Below, piece by piece: positions 22,069 through 28,906 of a DNA stretch of 28,906 bases. Below the pieces are notes generated by a model that made no database searches, had not been told where the DNA came from, and was given only the letters and a program-made list of their open reading frames with translations. Source of the stretch: Treponema sp. (GTDB lineage: Bacteria; Spirochaetota; Spirochaetia; Treponematales; Breznakiellaceae); contig JAIRUO010000094.1 in assembly GCA_031254385.1 (NCBI GenBank), forward strand, positions 1 to 28,906. The letters run 5' to 3'. The translations under genes were made by a program, and so were the position numbers. Each line of letters opens with the position of its first letter. Position 1 is the stretch's first letter.

Positions 22069-22782
22069 TCAGATTAACACAAAATCACATAATTTGCGAT
22101 AGTCATAGAATACAAAATCGGCTATTCCCCTGTTTTTTGCATTAAAATGACGGTAGTTTCTTCTTGATCTAACCCAGGCTGTCTTCATCCCTACCTGCCT
22201 TGCGCCCAAAACGTCATAAGAAAAGCTGTTCCCCACATAGAGCATCTCTTCCGGAGGGAAGGACATGGCTTTTGCAAGCTCCAGGAAAGAAAGGGGATCA
22301 GGCTTGAGGCGCCCTATCTCTTCTGAACACAAAACAGTATCCCAGTAACCGCCAAGCCCCATATAGTCTATTTTTATTTCCGGAGGAAAATCAGAAAGCA
22401 TGCCCAGCTTAATCCCGTTATCCCTAAAGGTTTTTAACATTTCTATTACATAAGGAAAAAGCCTTACTTTTTTGAACAAAGGCTCCCAGCCCCTGTATAT
22501 TAATTTTTCAGTCCGTTTTTCCAGCAAATCGGGATCTTTTTTCAATATTTTTGCCATATAAAGGGCCTGCTGCCGATAAAAAGCCGGGCCATCCTTCGGG
22601 TAAAGGGCATTCTTTGTTTCATCCTTGCTATCATCACGGAGCCAGTCCCTGGCCTTGCCAAAGGCCCTAAGATACCTTTGCTCTTTCAACAAAAAGGGGA
22701 CAAGCCTCACATAAAAACTGAGATTAGGGTAAAGTGTGCCGTCCAAGTCAAAGGCCACCGCACTAAATTTTTTTGTTTTCAC
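22069..22782 (-). CDS. HAD-superfamily hydrolase (phosphatase-like)
   Basis: This 237-residue protein has the four HAD motifs. Motif I is DLDGTLYPN, with nucleophile Asp12 and acid/base Asp14. Motif II is Ser130 in GMLSDFP, motif III Lys160 in RLKPDP, and motif IV GNSFSYD (184-190), where Asn185 takes the place of the more usual first Asp. A helical cap lies between about 20 and 110. This pattern fits a phosphoglycolate phosphatase- or YjjG-like phosphomonoesterase; the substrate cannot be told. The start is GTG at 22780-22782 without a clear ribosome-binding site. The ~180-bp hairpin repeat at 22800 begins only 17 bp upstream, so the promoter must lie in or beyond it. The coiled-coil gene follows after 6 bp. 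Confidence 0.9.
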   Translation of the reverse strand: MKTKKFSAVAFDLDGTLYPNLSFYVRLVPFLLKEQRYLRAFGKARDWLRDDSKDETKNALYPKDGPAFYRQQALYMAKILKKDPDLLEKRTEKLIYRGWEPLFKKVRLFPYVIEMLKTFRDNGIKLGMLSDFPPEIKIDYMGLGGYWDTVLCSEEIGRLKPDPLSFLELAKAMSFPPEEMLYVGNSFSYDVLGARQVGMKTAWVRSRRNYRHFNAKNRGIADFVFYDYRKLCDFVLI

Positions 22783-22799
22783 GATATATAAATATAAAA

Positions 22800-22977
22800 C
22801 ATTTACCTGTGTCCGTATAGAACCGCCGGACGGGGAGCGTGCCAGAAAAAACCCTGTAGAATCTGGCTACGGAGCCAAGGTCTCCGCGAACCAAAGGTTC
22901 GACGCCAGGGAATTCCAGTATGTTTTTTCTGCCCCGCATCCCCGCTCCGGCGGTTCACTGCTGATACATGATAAATG
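22800..22977 (+). repeat. Dispersed ~200-bp hairpin repeat, copy 2
   Basis: Same repeat and orientation as at 10121-10322, sharing long identical stretches such as the CCCTGTAGAATCTGGCT and GGAGCCAAGGTCTCCGCGAA segments. Its ends pair imperfectly (catttacc... at 22800 with ...gataaatg ending at 22977). The apical hairpin is shorter here, CGAACC-AAA-GGTTCG (22887-22901), than in copy 1, yet still perfectly paired. It fills most of the gap between the HAD gene and the exported protein gene. Confidence 0.75.
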
Positions 22978-23004
22978 CTTTATCTTGTACCGATGTTAAG
23001 ACAA

Positions 23005-24339
23005 TTAATCTGGATTGAAAGTTCCGTCTATGGGGATTCTGGTCAGGTTCACAAAATGGCCGGGATAGCGGGTCTTAAAGAAGTTAAATGATGTTTCCTC
23101 GGCACTTTCAAAAACCGTTATTTGAAAATTGCCCTGTTCGTTGAAATAGGGAACCAGCACGGCAATATGGAAATACTGACGCAGCCTGGGTGTGCCGCGC
23201 TGATTATCCTGCGTTGTGGGTGCCCAGATTTCTGTGTTTACAGCGGCCAGATAAATGCGGCCGGGCTCGTCTATCGCCAAGGCATAGAGCAGGGGGTGGA
23301 GCCCCTCTATGCCAAAACCGGCATCCATGAGAAAGCCCGGATAGGAGCGCACAGAACTTGTGCCGTTTTCCCGGAGTATTATTTGGGAGAAAGGCCAGGT
23401 TCGGACTTCAAATTCTTCAAGGGCTGCATAGGCCGGGGAACGGAGTACCGCCCCTGCCCTTGAAGCCAAATTGCGGCACCAGTCAAGGCCAAAGAAAGGG
23501 TCCCTAAGCCGCTCCCAGGGCTGGGTAAACGAAGAACCCCGGCTGCCATAGGCTTCTTTAAGGGGCGTGATGGGAAGGAGAGTCCCGGTCTTAGGCTTGA
23601 GTATGCCGTCAACTATCCATTTTGCAAAACCTGAACAGTTAAGACCAGCAGAGGAAGCATTCTGGCTTAAAAGAGTATCGATGAATACGTAATTTCCGTT
23701 TTCGTCAATTGCGCCGTCATCTGCAAATTGCAAACCCGGGAGCCTGGATCGCACCTCGGAAACAAAGGACCAGGTATCCTTATACATTCCAAGTTCGGGA
23801 TCAAAATACTTTCTGGGAAATTTGTCGCCCGCAAGCGCAAGGATATTTTCAACAGGGAGAACAAGTAGGCGTTCAAAGGGAATGCCCAGAGGCATGGATC
23901 GGACTATGTATGATTCATAAAGAACCACATCCATCTGGCACCTGTCCGCAGTAAAGGGCCGGAACTGGATATAGGTATAGGGATCGCTTCTAAGGAACAC
24001 CCGGATTCGCAAGAGGCTTCCATCAGTTCTGCTGCGGGTAAGCACCCAGGAACCCTGTGCCCAGCCCGGAAAGTCATTGTTCTGCAATTCCCGTGCCAGG
24101 ACTATGGCAAATTCCTCACTGTTGCTCTCTGTGCGCACCTGGATGCGCCCACCCCCCGTAATGGTATGAAGTTCGGGTCGTTTGCCAAGAACCCTGGCAG
24201 GGGTCTCGGTAAGCCAGCTTTCCATCAGGGCAATTCTAAGAGGCGAATCATCAACAATACGCCTGGTCGGAACATCCAAAGCCGCAAGCGTAAACGCGGT
24301 ATATAAGAGAATAGCCAGAAACGGGAGAATTTTATTCAT
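23005..24339 (-). CDS. Exported protein with NlpC/P60-like Cys/His pattern
   Basis: I cannot assign this 444-residue protein to a named family. It has an N-terminal signal peptide (about 1-20, ILPFLAILLYTAFTLAA), so it is exported. A motif LNCSGFAKWIVDG (Cys235) and a later RQYFHIAVLVPYF (His391) resemble the catalytic Cys and His surroundings of NlpC/P60-type cysteine peptidases. The spacing of about 156 residues is longer than usual and overall similarity is not evident, so peptidase activity is tentative. The frame opens at a TTG (24360), but I chose the ATG at 24339, which leaves a standard signal peptide; AAGGA lies very close to it. The gene is divergent from the HtrA-type protease gene, sharing a 72-bp region, which fits an envelope-related role. 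Confidence 0.65.
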   Translation of the reverse strand: MNKILPFLAILLYTAFTLAALDVPTRRIVDDSPLRIALMESWLTETPARVLGKRPELHTITGGGRIQVRTESNSEEFAIVLARELQNNDFPGWAQGSWVLTRSRTDGSLLRIRVFLRSDPYTYIQFRPFTADRCQMDVVLYESYIVRSMPLGIPFERLLVLPVENILALAGDKFPRKYFDPELGMYKDTWSFVSEVRSRLPGLQFADDGAIDENGNYVFIDTLLSQNASSAGLNCSGFAKWIVDGILKPKTGTLLPITPLKEAYGSRGSSFTQPWERLRDPFFGLDWCRNLASRAGAVLRSPAYAALEEFEVRTWPFSQIILRENGTSSVRSYPGFLMDAGFGIEGLHPLLYALAIDEPGRIYLAAVNTEIWAPTTQDNQRGTPRLRQYFHIAVLVPYFNEQGNFQITVFESAEETSFNFFKTRYPGHFVNLTRIPIDGTFNPD

Positions 24340-24344
24340 ATTCC

Positions 24345-24373
24345 TTATCAGTATCGGCAAAATATGATATAAT
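24345..24373 (+). promoter_or_regulatory. Promoter of the HtrA-type protease gene
   Basis: TTATCA (24345-24350) and a perfect TATAAT (24368-24373) are separated by 17 bp. The ATG at 24412 lies about 38 bp downstream with a good ribosome-binding site, CAGGAGG at 24399-24405. The -35 box is 6 bp from the start codon of the divergent gene at 24339. Confidence 0.6.
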
Positions 24374-24411
24374 TATGCTATATTAAAAGAGCCCGAAACA
24401 GGAGGCATCTT

Positions 24412-25644
24412 ATGAAATTATACAGCCGCGGCCAGGTAATATTTTTCTCAATCCTTTCAGGAATAATTGTGGTTATGTTAGCCCTGGGATTGGGCTTGAT
24501 TAAATTCCCTTCGCAGAAGGCTGCTGCCGGTTATCAGGAAGTGAATGCCGGGACGATCTCTACTGTCAGCGATGTTCCAGAATTCCGCCAGCAGACGCAG
24601 ATTATTCCAGGTAATACCATGGACTTGGGTTCCTACTCGGAAAGCGAAAGGGAAAACATAATAGTTTATGAACAGTTGAATCAAGGCGTTGTGAATATTA
24701 CCACAGAAACCGTGGCAATCAACTGGTTTCTTGAGCCTGTTCCCCAGGAAGGGGCATCGGGATCGGGTTCCATTTTTGATACCAAGGGCTATGTTGTTAC
24801 CAATAACCATGTTATACAAAACGCGGTCAAGGTATTTATTACCCTGGCGGACGGCAGCCAGTTTGAAGGGACTGTGATAGGCACAGATCCAGAAAATGAT
24901 ATTGCGGTTCTCAAATTCGATCCGCCTCCGGGCATGGAGCTTCGCCTTATTCCCTTTGGCGATTCCAGCAACTTGAAGGTCGGGCAAAAGGTCTTGGCTA
25001 TAGGAAATCCCTTTGCCCTGGAAAGAACGCTTACGGTGGGCATAGTCTCTGGCCTTGGCCGTCCCATTCAGATTTCGAATAACGTGATTATCAGGGACAT
25101 GATCCAAACCGATGCTTCAATTAATCCTGGCAATTCTGGCGGCCCCCTTCTGGACGCTCAGGGGCGCATGATAGGCATTAATACTATGATCTATTCTCCT
25201 TCAGGGGGATCTGTGGGCATAGGCTTTGCCGTGCCTGTAAATACCGCAAAGCGGGTTGTGGCAGAAATTCTTGCTTATGGCAGGGTACGCCGGGGCTGGA
25301 TTGATGCAACAGTGGTGCAGTTGTTCCCAGCTTTGGTTCGCTATGCCAATCTTCCGGTTTCTAGCGGAATGTTGGTTTCCCGTACCAGCCGGAACGGCTT
25401 TGCCGAACAGGCCGGTCTGCGCCAGGGCAGCGATCCTGTGCAATACGGCCGAAGCGTCATCTATCTGGGAGGGGATATTATCACCGCCGTAAACGGAATG
25501 AAAACCGATACCCTTGCGGATCTGTATTCCTCTCTGGAAAGCAATAAACCGGGTGATGTTGTAAGGGTTGACATAGTCCGTTCGGGCAGAGCTATGACTC
25601 TTAATGTTACCCTTGCGGACAGGGAAGAGGTACTCAGCCGTTAG
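24412..25644 (+). CDS. htrA: HtrA/DegP-type serine protease with one PDZ domain
   Basis: This envelope protease degrades damaged or misfolded exported proteins. The 410-residue chain has an N-terminal membrane anchor (about 9-30), a low-complexity linker, a trypsin-like domain (about 80-290) and one PDZ domain (about 297-403). The catalytic triad is His133 (TNNHVIQ), Asp163 (ENDIAVLK) and Ser242 (NPGNSGGPL). The anchor and single PDZ resemble DegS- or HtrA-type proteins of Gram-positives and spirochaetes rather than two-PDZ DegP. CAGGAGG precedes the ATG and a clear promoter lies at 24345-24373. Its TAG stop overlaps the stop of the convergent glpK (25641-25644), so neither gene has room for its own terminator between them. 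Confidence 0.93.
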   Translation: MKLYSRGQVIFFSILSGIIVVMLALGLGLIKFPSQKAAAGYQEVNAGTISTVSDVPEFRQQTQIIPGNTMDLGSYSESERENIIVYEQLNQGVVNITTETVAINWFLEPVPQEGASGSGSIFDTKGYVVTNNHVIQNAVKVFITLADGSQFEGTVIGTDPENDIAVLKFDPPPGMELRLIPFGDSSNLKVGQKVLAIGNPFALERTLTVGIVSGLGRPIQISNNVIIRDMIQTDASINPGNSGGPLLDAQGRMIGINTMIYSPSGGSVGIGFAVPVNTAKRVVAEILAYGRVRRGWIDATVVQLFPALVRYANLPVSSGMLVSRTSRNGFAEQAGLRQGSDPVQYGRSVIYLGGDIITAVNGMKTDTLADLYSSLESNKPGDVVRVDIVRSGRAMTLNVTLADREEVLSR

Positions 25645-27128
25645 CTGCAATCCCAGTTCCGGCTGCGGCCCACGGCCTTGTGCCAGCCGTCCAGCAGCGC
25701 CTGACGGCTTACATCGTCCATGGACGGGACAAAGGTCATGCCGCACTGCCATTTGGCGCGGAACTCTTCTTTGTCCCGCCAGAATCCTGTTGCAAGCCCC
25801 GCGAGGCTTGCCGCGCCCAGGGCAGTTGTCTCGCTGATCTTTGGACGATATATAGTGCCTTCCAGAATATCCGCCTGAAACTGCATAAGCAGTTTGTCCC
25901 TGCTTGCGCCTCCGTCAACCTTTAGTTCCTTTAGGCTTGTTCCTGTATCCTTCTCCATGGCCCTGACCAGATCCAGGCTTTGATACGCAATGGATTCTTC
26001 CGCCGCCCTAATGATGTGCTCGCGCTTGGTTCCCCGCGTAATACCCACTATACAGCCGCGGGCGTACATATCCCAATAAGGCGCACCCAGGCCGGTAAAG
26101 GCAGGAACCAAATATATGCCGCCAGCATCGGCAACCTTGCCCGCAAAATACTCGCAATCCTTGCTTTCGGAAATAAACCCCAATTCATCACGCAACCACT
26201 GAATTACCGCGCCGCCTATGAATACGCTTCCTTCAAGGGCGTATTGAACATTGCTGTCAAGCCCAGCGGCAATGGTAGTCAGAAGCCCGTTTGTGCTTAT
26301 GTAGGGATCGTTTCCTGTATTCATCAAGAGGAAGCAGCCCGTCCCGTAGGTATTTTTCGCTTCGCCCTTTTCAAAACAGCACTGACCAAAGAGCGCGGCC
26401 TGCTGATCTCCTGCTGCCCCGGCAACCGGGATTTCTGTCCCCTGTATATTTACCGTACCAAAGACGTTACTCGAAGGAAAAACCTTTGGGAGCATTTGCT
26501 TTGGAATATCCAGAGCATTTAGAAGTTTTTCGTCCCAGTCGAGTTTGTGAATATCATAGATCATGGTGCGGCTTGCATTGGTATAATCTGTCGCATGGAT
26601 AGCGCCGTTGGTAAGCTTCCAGATAAGCCAGGTGTCAACAGTGCCAAAAAGTATTTCGCCCTTCTTTGCGCGTTCCTTTGCGCCCTCAACATTATCGAGT
26701 ATCCATTTTATTTTGGTTCCAGAAAAATAAGCGTCTGGAATAAGGCCGGTTGTTTTTTTTATATGATCTTCCAGCCCGTCCCTGACAAGGCTGTCTATAA
26801 TATCGGAAGTACGCCTGCATTGCCAGACTATGGCATTGTAAATGGGTTTGCCCGTTGTCTTATCCCACAGTATGGTTGTCTCCCGCTGATTGGTTATACC
26901 CAGAGCCGCGATTTCACGCGGGTCAATGGAATGTCTTGTTATGAGTTCCATCATTACTGCATACTGTGATGAATATATTTCCATTGGATCATGTTCCACC
27001 CAGCCTTCTTTGGGGTAATACTGAGTAAATTCTTTTTGTTCGGCCCCGATTATATTTTGATCCCTGTCAAACAGCATGGCCCTTGAACTGGTAGTACCCT
27101 GATCCAATGCCAAAAGATATTTTTTCAC
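25641..27128 (-). CDS. glpK: Glycerol kinase
   Basis: GlpK phosphorylates glycerol to glycerol 3-phosphate using ATP, the first step of glycerol use and a source for phospholipids. The 495-residue length is typical of the FGGY family. Visible motifs are [13 protein letters not shown] (6-18), [14 protein letters not shown] (77-90), EGWVEHDP (41-48) and the C-terminal FGGY signature [19 protein letters not shown]. The start is GTG at 27126-27128, preceded by GGAGGC at 27134-27139. A promoter with a perfect TTGACA lies at 27162-27190. No glycerol facilitator or glycerol-3-phosphate dehydrogenase gene adjoins it. The gene runs toward and overlaps the protease gene by four bases. Confidence 0.96.
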   Translation of the reverse strand: MKKYLLALDQGTTSSRAMLFDRDQNIIGAEQKEFTQYYPKEGWVEHDPMEIYSSQYAVMMELITRHSIDPREIAALGITNQRETTILWDKTTGKPIYNAIVWQCRRTSDIIDSLVRDGLEDHIKKTTGLIPDAYFSGTKIKWILDNVEGAKERAKKGEILFGTVDTWLIWKLTNGAIHATDYTNASRTMIYDIHKLDWDEKLLNALDIPKQMLPKVFPSSNVFGTVNIQGTEIPVAGAAGDQQAALFGQCCFEKGEAKNTYGTGCFLLMNTGNDPYISTNGLLTTIAAGLDSNVQYALEGSVFIGGAVIQWLRDELGFISESKDCEYFAGKVADAGGIYLVPAFTGLGAPYWDMYARGCIVGITRGTKREHIIRAAEESIAYQSLDLVRAMEKDTGTSLKELKVDGGASRDKLLMQFQADILEGTIYRPKISETTALGAASLAGLATGFWRDKEEFRAKWQCGMTFVPSMDDVSRQALLDGWHKAVGRSRNWDCS

Positions 27129-27161
27129 GGCGAGCCTCCGATTTTTCTTCTCTTATAGATC

Positions 27162-27190
27162 ATTTTGAAATGTAATTTTGCCATTGTCAA
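27162..27190 (-). promoter_or_regulatory. Candidate glpK promoter with overlapping dyad
   Basis: On the minus strand, TTGACA (27185-27190) is 17 bp from CAAAAT (27162-27167). A perfect dyad TCAATT-aatcg-AATTGA (27187-27203) overlaps the -35 and could bind a regulator of glpK or of the divergent integrase gene. Confidence 0.45.
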
Positions 27191-27280
27191 TTAATCGAAT
27201 TGAAAATAGTTATGTCTAAATTCGCACATTTTCAAAGTCGAAAATTAGTGAGACCCCATATACTTCAGGAGGTATTGCAA

Positions 27281-28441
27281 ATGAGACAGGAATTCAGCAT
27301 TGTTGCGCGGTCGGGGAAGAAAGGCATGACTTACTATGTTCGTTATTTTATTAACAACAAAATGATCCCATCACAATGGAGTACAAAGACAAGCGATCCA
27401 GAAGAAACAAGAAATTTTGCAAGGATAAAGAAAGAAATTATCCTAGACAAATATTTCAAAAAGAAAGAAGGAAAAACTTTATATACCATACTTGGGAAGT
27501 ATTATGAAAGCGGGAGCTCTTATTTAGTTATTGATGCTGTCCGGGGCAGGAAATTAGGCGAAAACAGCAGGAAAATACTGCACGGATTTATTGTTAATAC
27601 ATTCGTTCCTTTTTTGCATAAAAACAAAATAAAGGATTTTGATGAAATAAATGCGGTCTTAATTAACCGTTTCCAAAACTACTTGCTTTTGGAAAAAAAA
27701 CTCCTGCCCCAGTCAATCAACCGACAGATTAGCGGCATAAAATCCATATTCAATCATTTGTATATGACAGGGGTCATTAAAATAAATTCAATTAAAGATA
27801 CCGTTCCTTTACGGAGCATGAATAACAAAATCCGTGGCTGTTATTTCCTTGATGATCTTGAAGGCATATTTAAAAATCAATGGATTGACAAAAAATCATA
27901 TTTATTATGCGCATTAATCTATTCAACTGGTATGCGTAATAATGAAATCAGCAACTTAAAAGTAAAGGATATTATCAGGAAGGATACGCCACATTACGGT
28001 TCTATTGATTTCCTGAATATTGAGAGAAGCAAAACCTTCAACGGAATAAGAAAAATTCCTTTACATCATAAAGTTAAGGATGCCCTTAACCTATGGATCG
28101 ATGAGCATCATTTATCGGAGACCGATTTTTTATTCATAAGCAGTGAAGACCAGCGCTTTTACAGATACGCAAGAAGAGCCAACATTGCGTTAGGCGCTTT
28201 GTTGGGCAAGGAACCCCGCGAACTGGATTCGCAGAACATCAGCTTTTATTCGGGCCGCCATTTTTACAAGGCCATGCTTAACAGCTACAACCTGGGTGAT
28301 GTTGAGGAAATATTCATGGGCCACAGCGTAAACAGAAACGTAAGCGAGCTATACAACCATAAAGACAAACGGGGCGAACAAGAACTGTTAAAGGCGGCAA
28401 AAAACGCCATAGAAATTATCGACAGGTGTCTTTTTCAGTGA
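27281..28441 (+). CDS. Tyrosine recombinase (phage-type integrase)
   Basis: This 386-residue protein is a site-specific recombinase with a SAM-like core-binding domain (about 65-170) and a catalytic domain (about 185-380). Catalytic residues seen are Arg219 (STGMRNNEI), Lys251 (RSKTFNG), Arg326 (YSGRHFYKA), His348 (MGHSVNR) and the nucleophile Tyr358 (ELYNHKD). The first His of the usual H-x-x-R box is Tyr323. A subset of integrases may share this, so it need not be inactive. The frame opens upstream at 27200, but AGGAGG at 27267-27272 fixes the ATG at 27281. The N-terminus (IVARSGKKGMTYYVRYF) resembles an arm-binding domain. No other phage or plasmid gene is in the window, so it is solitary or marks the edge of an element to the right. 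It is AT-richer than its neighbours. Confidence 0.9.
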   Translation: MRQEFSIVARSGKKGMTYYVRYFINNKMIPSQWSTKTSDPEETRNFARIKKEIILDKYFKKKEGKTLYTILGKYYESGSSYLVIDAVRGRKLGENSRKILHGFIVNTFVPFLHKNKIKDFDEINAVLINRFQNYLLLEKKLLPQSINRQISGIKSIFNHLYMTGVIKINSIKDTVPLRSMNNKIRGCYFLDDLEGIFKNQWIDKKSYLLCALIYSTGMRNNEISNLKVKDIIRKDTPHYGSIDFLNIERSKTFNGIRKIPLHHKVKDALNLWIDEHHLSETDFLFISSEDQRFYRYARRANIALGALLGKEPRELDSQNISFYSGRHFYKAMLNSYNLGDVEEIFMGHSVNRNVSELYNHKDKRGEQELLKAAKNAIEIIDRCLFQ

Positions 28442-28830
28442 TGGAAAATGTATTTAACACACGAATTTTTTCGAATTTTATGGAGAAATCGCATATTTTC
28501 TTCAAAAAATTGGACATTTTGGAGATTTATAGCAACTATATGCCTGCCCCATGACCGCAAAGAAAGCACTTTTATACCATAATCCAAAAATCTCCAAATT
28601 ATGACTCAAAATCCCCTGTTTTTCTTACCAAAAATCCCCAATATTTGTGTCAATTTTGTGTGTTAAATTTTTTGCTGCTATTTATTTCTATATAATACAA
28701 CATTTTGCAAAAATTGGGCTTACCTCATGTGCGAATAGGGTGAAGGTTAAAGGGGGCTGTTGGCTATTGTATATTGTTTATTTATCCAAAAATCTCTATA
28801 CTGACAAAACACTGTCGAAGGGTGTGCATA
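28442..28830. other. AT-rich gap between integrase and aspartate kinase
   Basis: No credible gene is visible here. A short hairpin CGAA-TTTT-TTCG (28462-28473) could weakly terminate the integrase transcript. Repeats of the form CCAAAAATCYCY occur at 28584, 28628 and 28786. A perfect TATAAT at 28691-28696 (no strong -35 box) may start the aspartate kinase transcript, giving a leader of about 130 nt. I see no lysine riboswitch or T-box in it. Confidence 0.5.
28518..28598. repeat. Inverted repeat downstream of the integrase
   Basis: TTTGGAGATTT (28518-28528) is the exact inverse of AAATCTCCAAA (28588-28598). Two further imperfect direct copies of the right half, CCAAAAATCCCCA (28628) and CCAAAAATCTCTA (28786), follow. 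Placement just after an integrase gene suggests recombinase arm sites or an att region. This is inference. Confidence 0.4.
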
Positions 28831-28906
28831 ATGATTGTAATGAAATTCGGGGGAAGTTCCGTCGCAAATGCTGAACGGATACGTTATATAGCGGGGATTG
28901 TAAGAA
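28831..28906 (+). CDS. Aspartate kinase, N-terminal fragment (runs off the window)
   Basis: The last 76 bases encode MIVMKFGGSSVANAERIRYI and a few more residues. KFGGSSVAN is the ATP-binding signature of the aspartokinase family, which phosphorylates aspartate at the entry to lysine, threonine and methionine synthesis. Only about 25 codons are present, so a monofunctional LysC-type enzyme cannot be told from the aspartokinase-homoserine dehydrogenase fusion. The ATG at 28831 matches the usual start. A GGGTG upstream is a modest ribosome-binding site. Confidence 0.85.
   Translation, partial: MIVMKFGGSSVANAERIRYIAGIVR

Noticed and set aside
28697..28830. Lysine riboswitch or T-box in the aspartate kinase leader
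   Set aside because: No conserved riboswitch core or T-box sequence is recognisable, and only weak short hairpins occur.

Overview
The window looks like a chromosomal stretch from a spirochaete, most likely a Treponema-type organism of roughly balanced base composition. The evidence is a 1948-residue membrane-anchored coiled-coil protein of the kind found in spirochaetes, a CarD-type regulator beside ispD and ispF, and several exported or lipid-anchored proteins without wider recognisable homology. This placement is inferred from gene content; no rRNA or other marker gene is present.

Layout. (1) 1-2744 is an AT-rich accessory block. A small Xre-type repressor gene with its own promoter is followed by a promoter region full of dyads and a tight three-gene cassette. 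The last two genes of the cassette are tandem paralogues that share a C-x7-C-x4-C-x3-H motif. I recognise none of the three, and this is the best candidate here for an undescribed system. (2) 2749-8755, minus strand, is a histidine gene cluster transcribed hisG, hisB, hisAIE, hisC, hisD. HisA, HisI and HisE are one 457-residue polypeptide. Genes for HisH, HisF and histidinol phosphatase are not in the window. Two ~510-bp units, each a single GxxExxY (PD-(D/E)XK-like) gene between inverted ends, sit between hisC and hisD and just upstream of hisG. (3) 9310-10074 is a lipoprotein gene, followed by a 480-bp gap with a ~200-bp hairpin repeat and a separate 28-bp perfect inverted repeat.

(4) 10556-16200, plus strand, is a compact six-gene run: an unknown helical protein, a family 5 solute-binding lipoprotein, CarD, IspD, IspF and endonuclease III. 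A short CACGGATTTT tandem repeat has replaced the end of ispD. (5) 16216-22782, minus strand, is a HAD-family phosphatase gene followed 6 bp later by the giant coiled-coil gene. The coiled coil contains eight modules whose lengths differ by exact multiples of 11 residues. A second copy of the ~200-bp hairpin repeat lies just upstream of the HAD gene. (6) 23005-27128 holds an exported protein with an NlpC/P60-like Cys/His pattern, divergent from an HtrA-type protease, and glycerol kinase, whose stop codon overlaps that of the protease. (7) 27281-28441 is a solitary tyrosine recombinase. It is followed by an AT-rich intergenic region with repeated motifs and the first 25 codons of an aspartate kinase that runs off the window.

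The core genes cover histidine synthesis, isoprenoid precursor synthesis, base-excision repair, envelope protein quality control and glycerol use. The accessory signals sit in the gaps between them: the cassette at the left end, the GxxExxY units, the hairpin repeats and the integrase.
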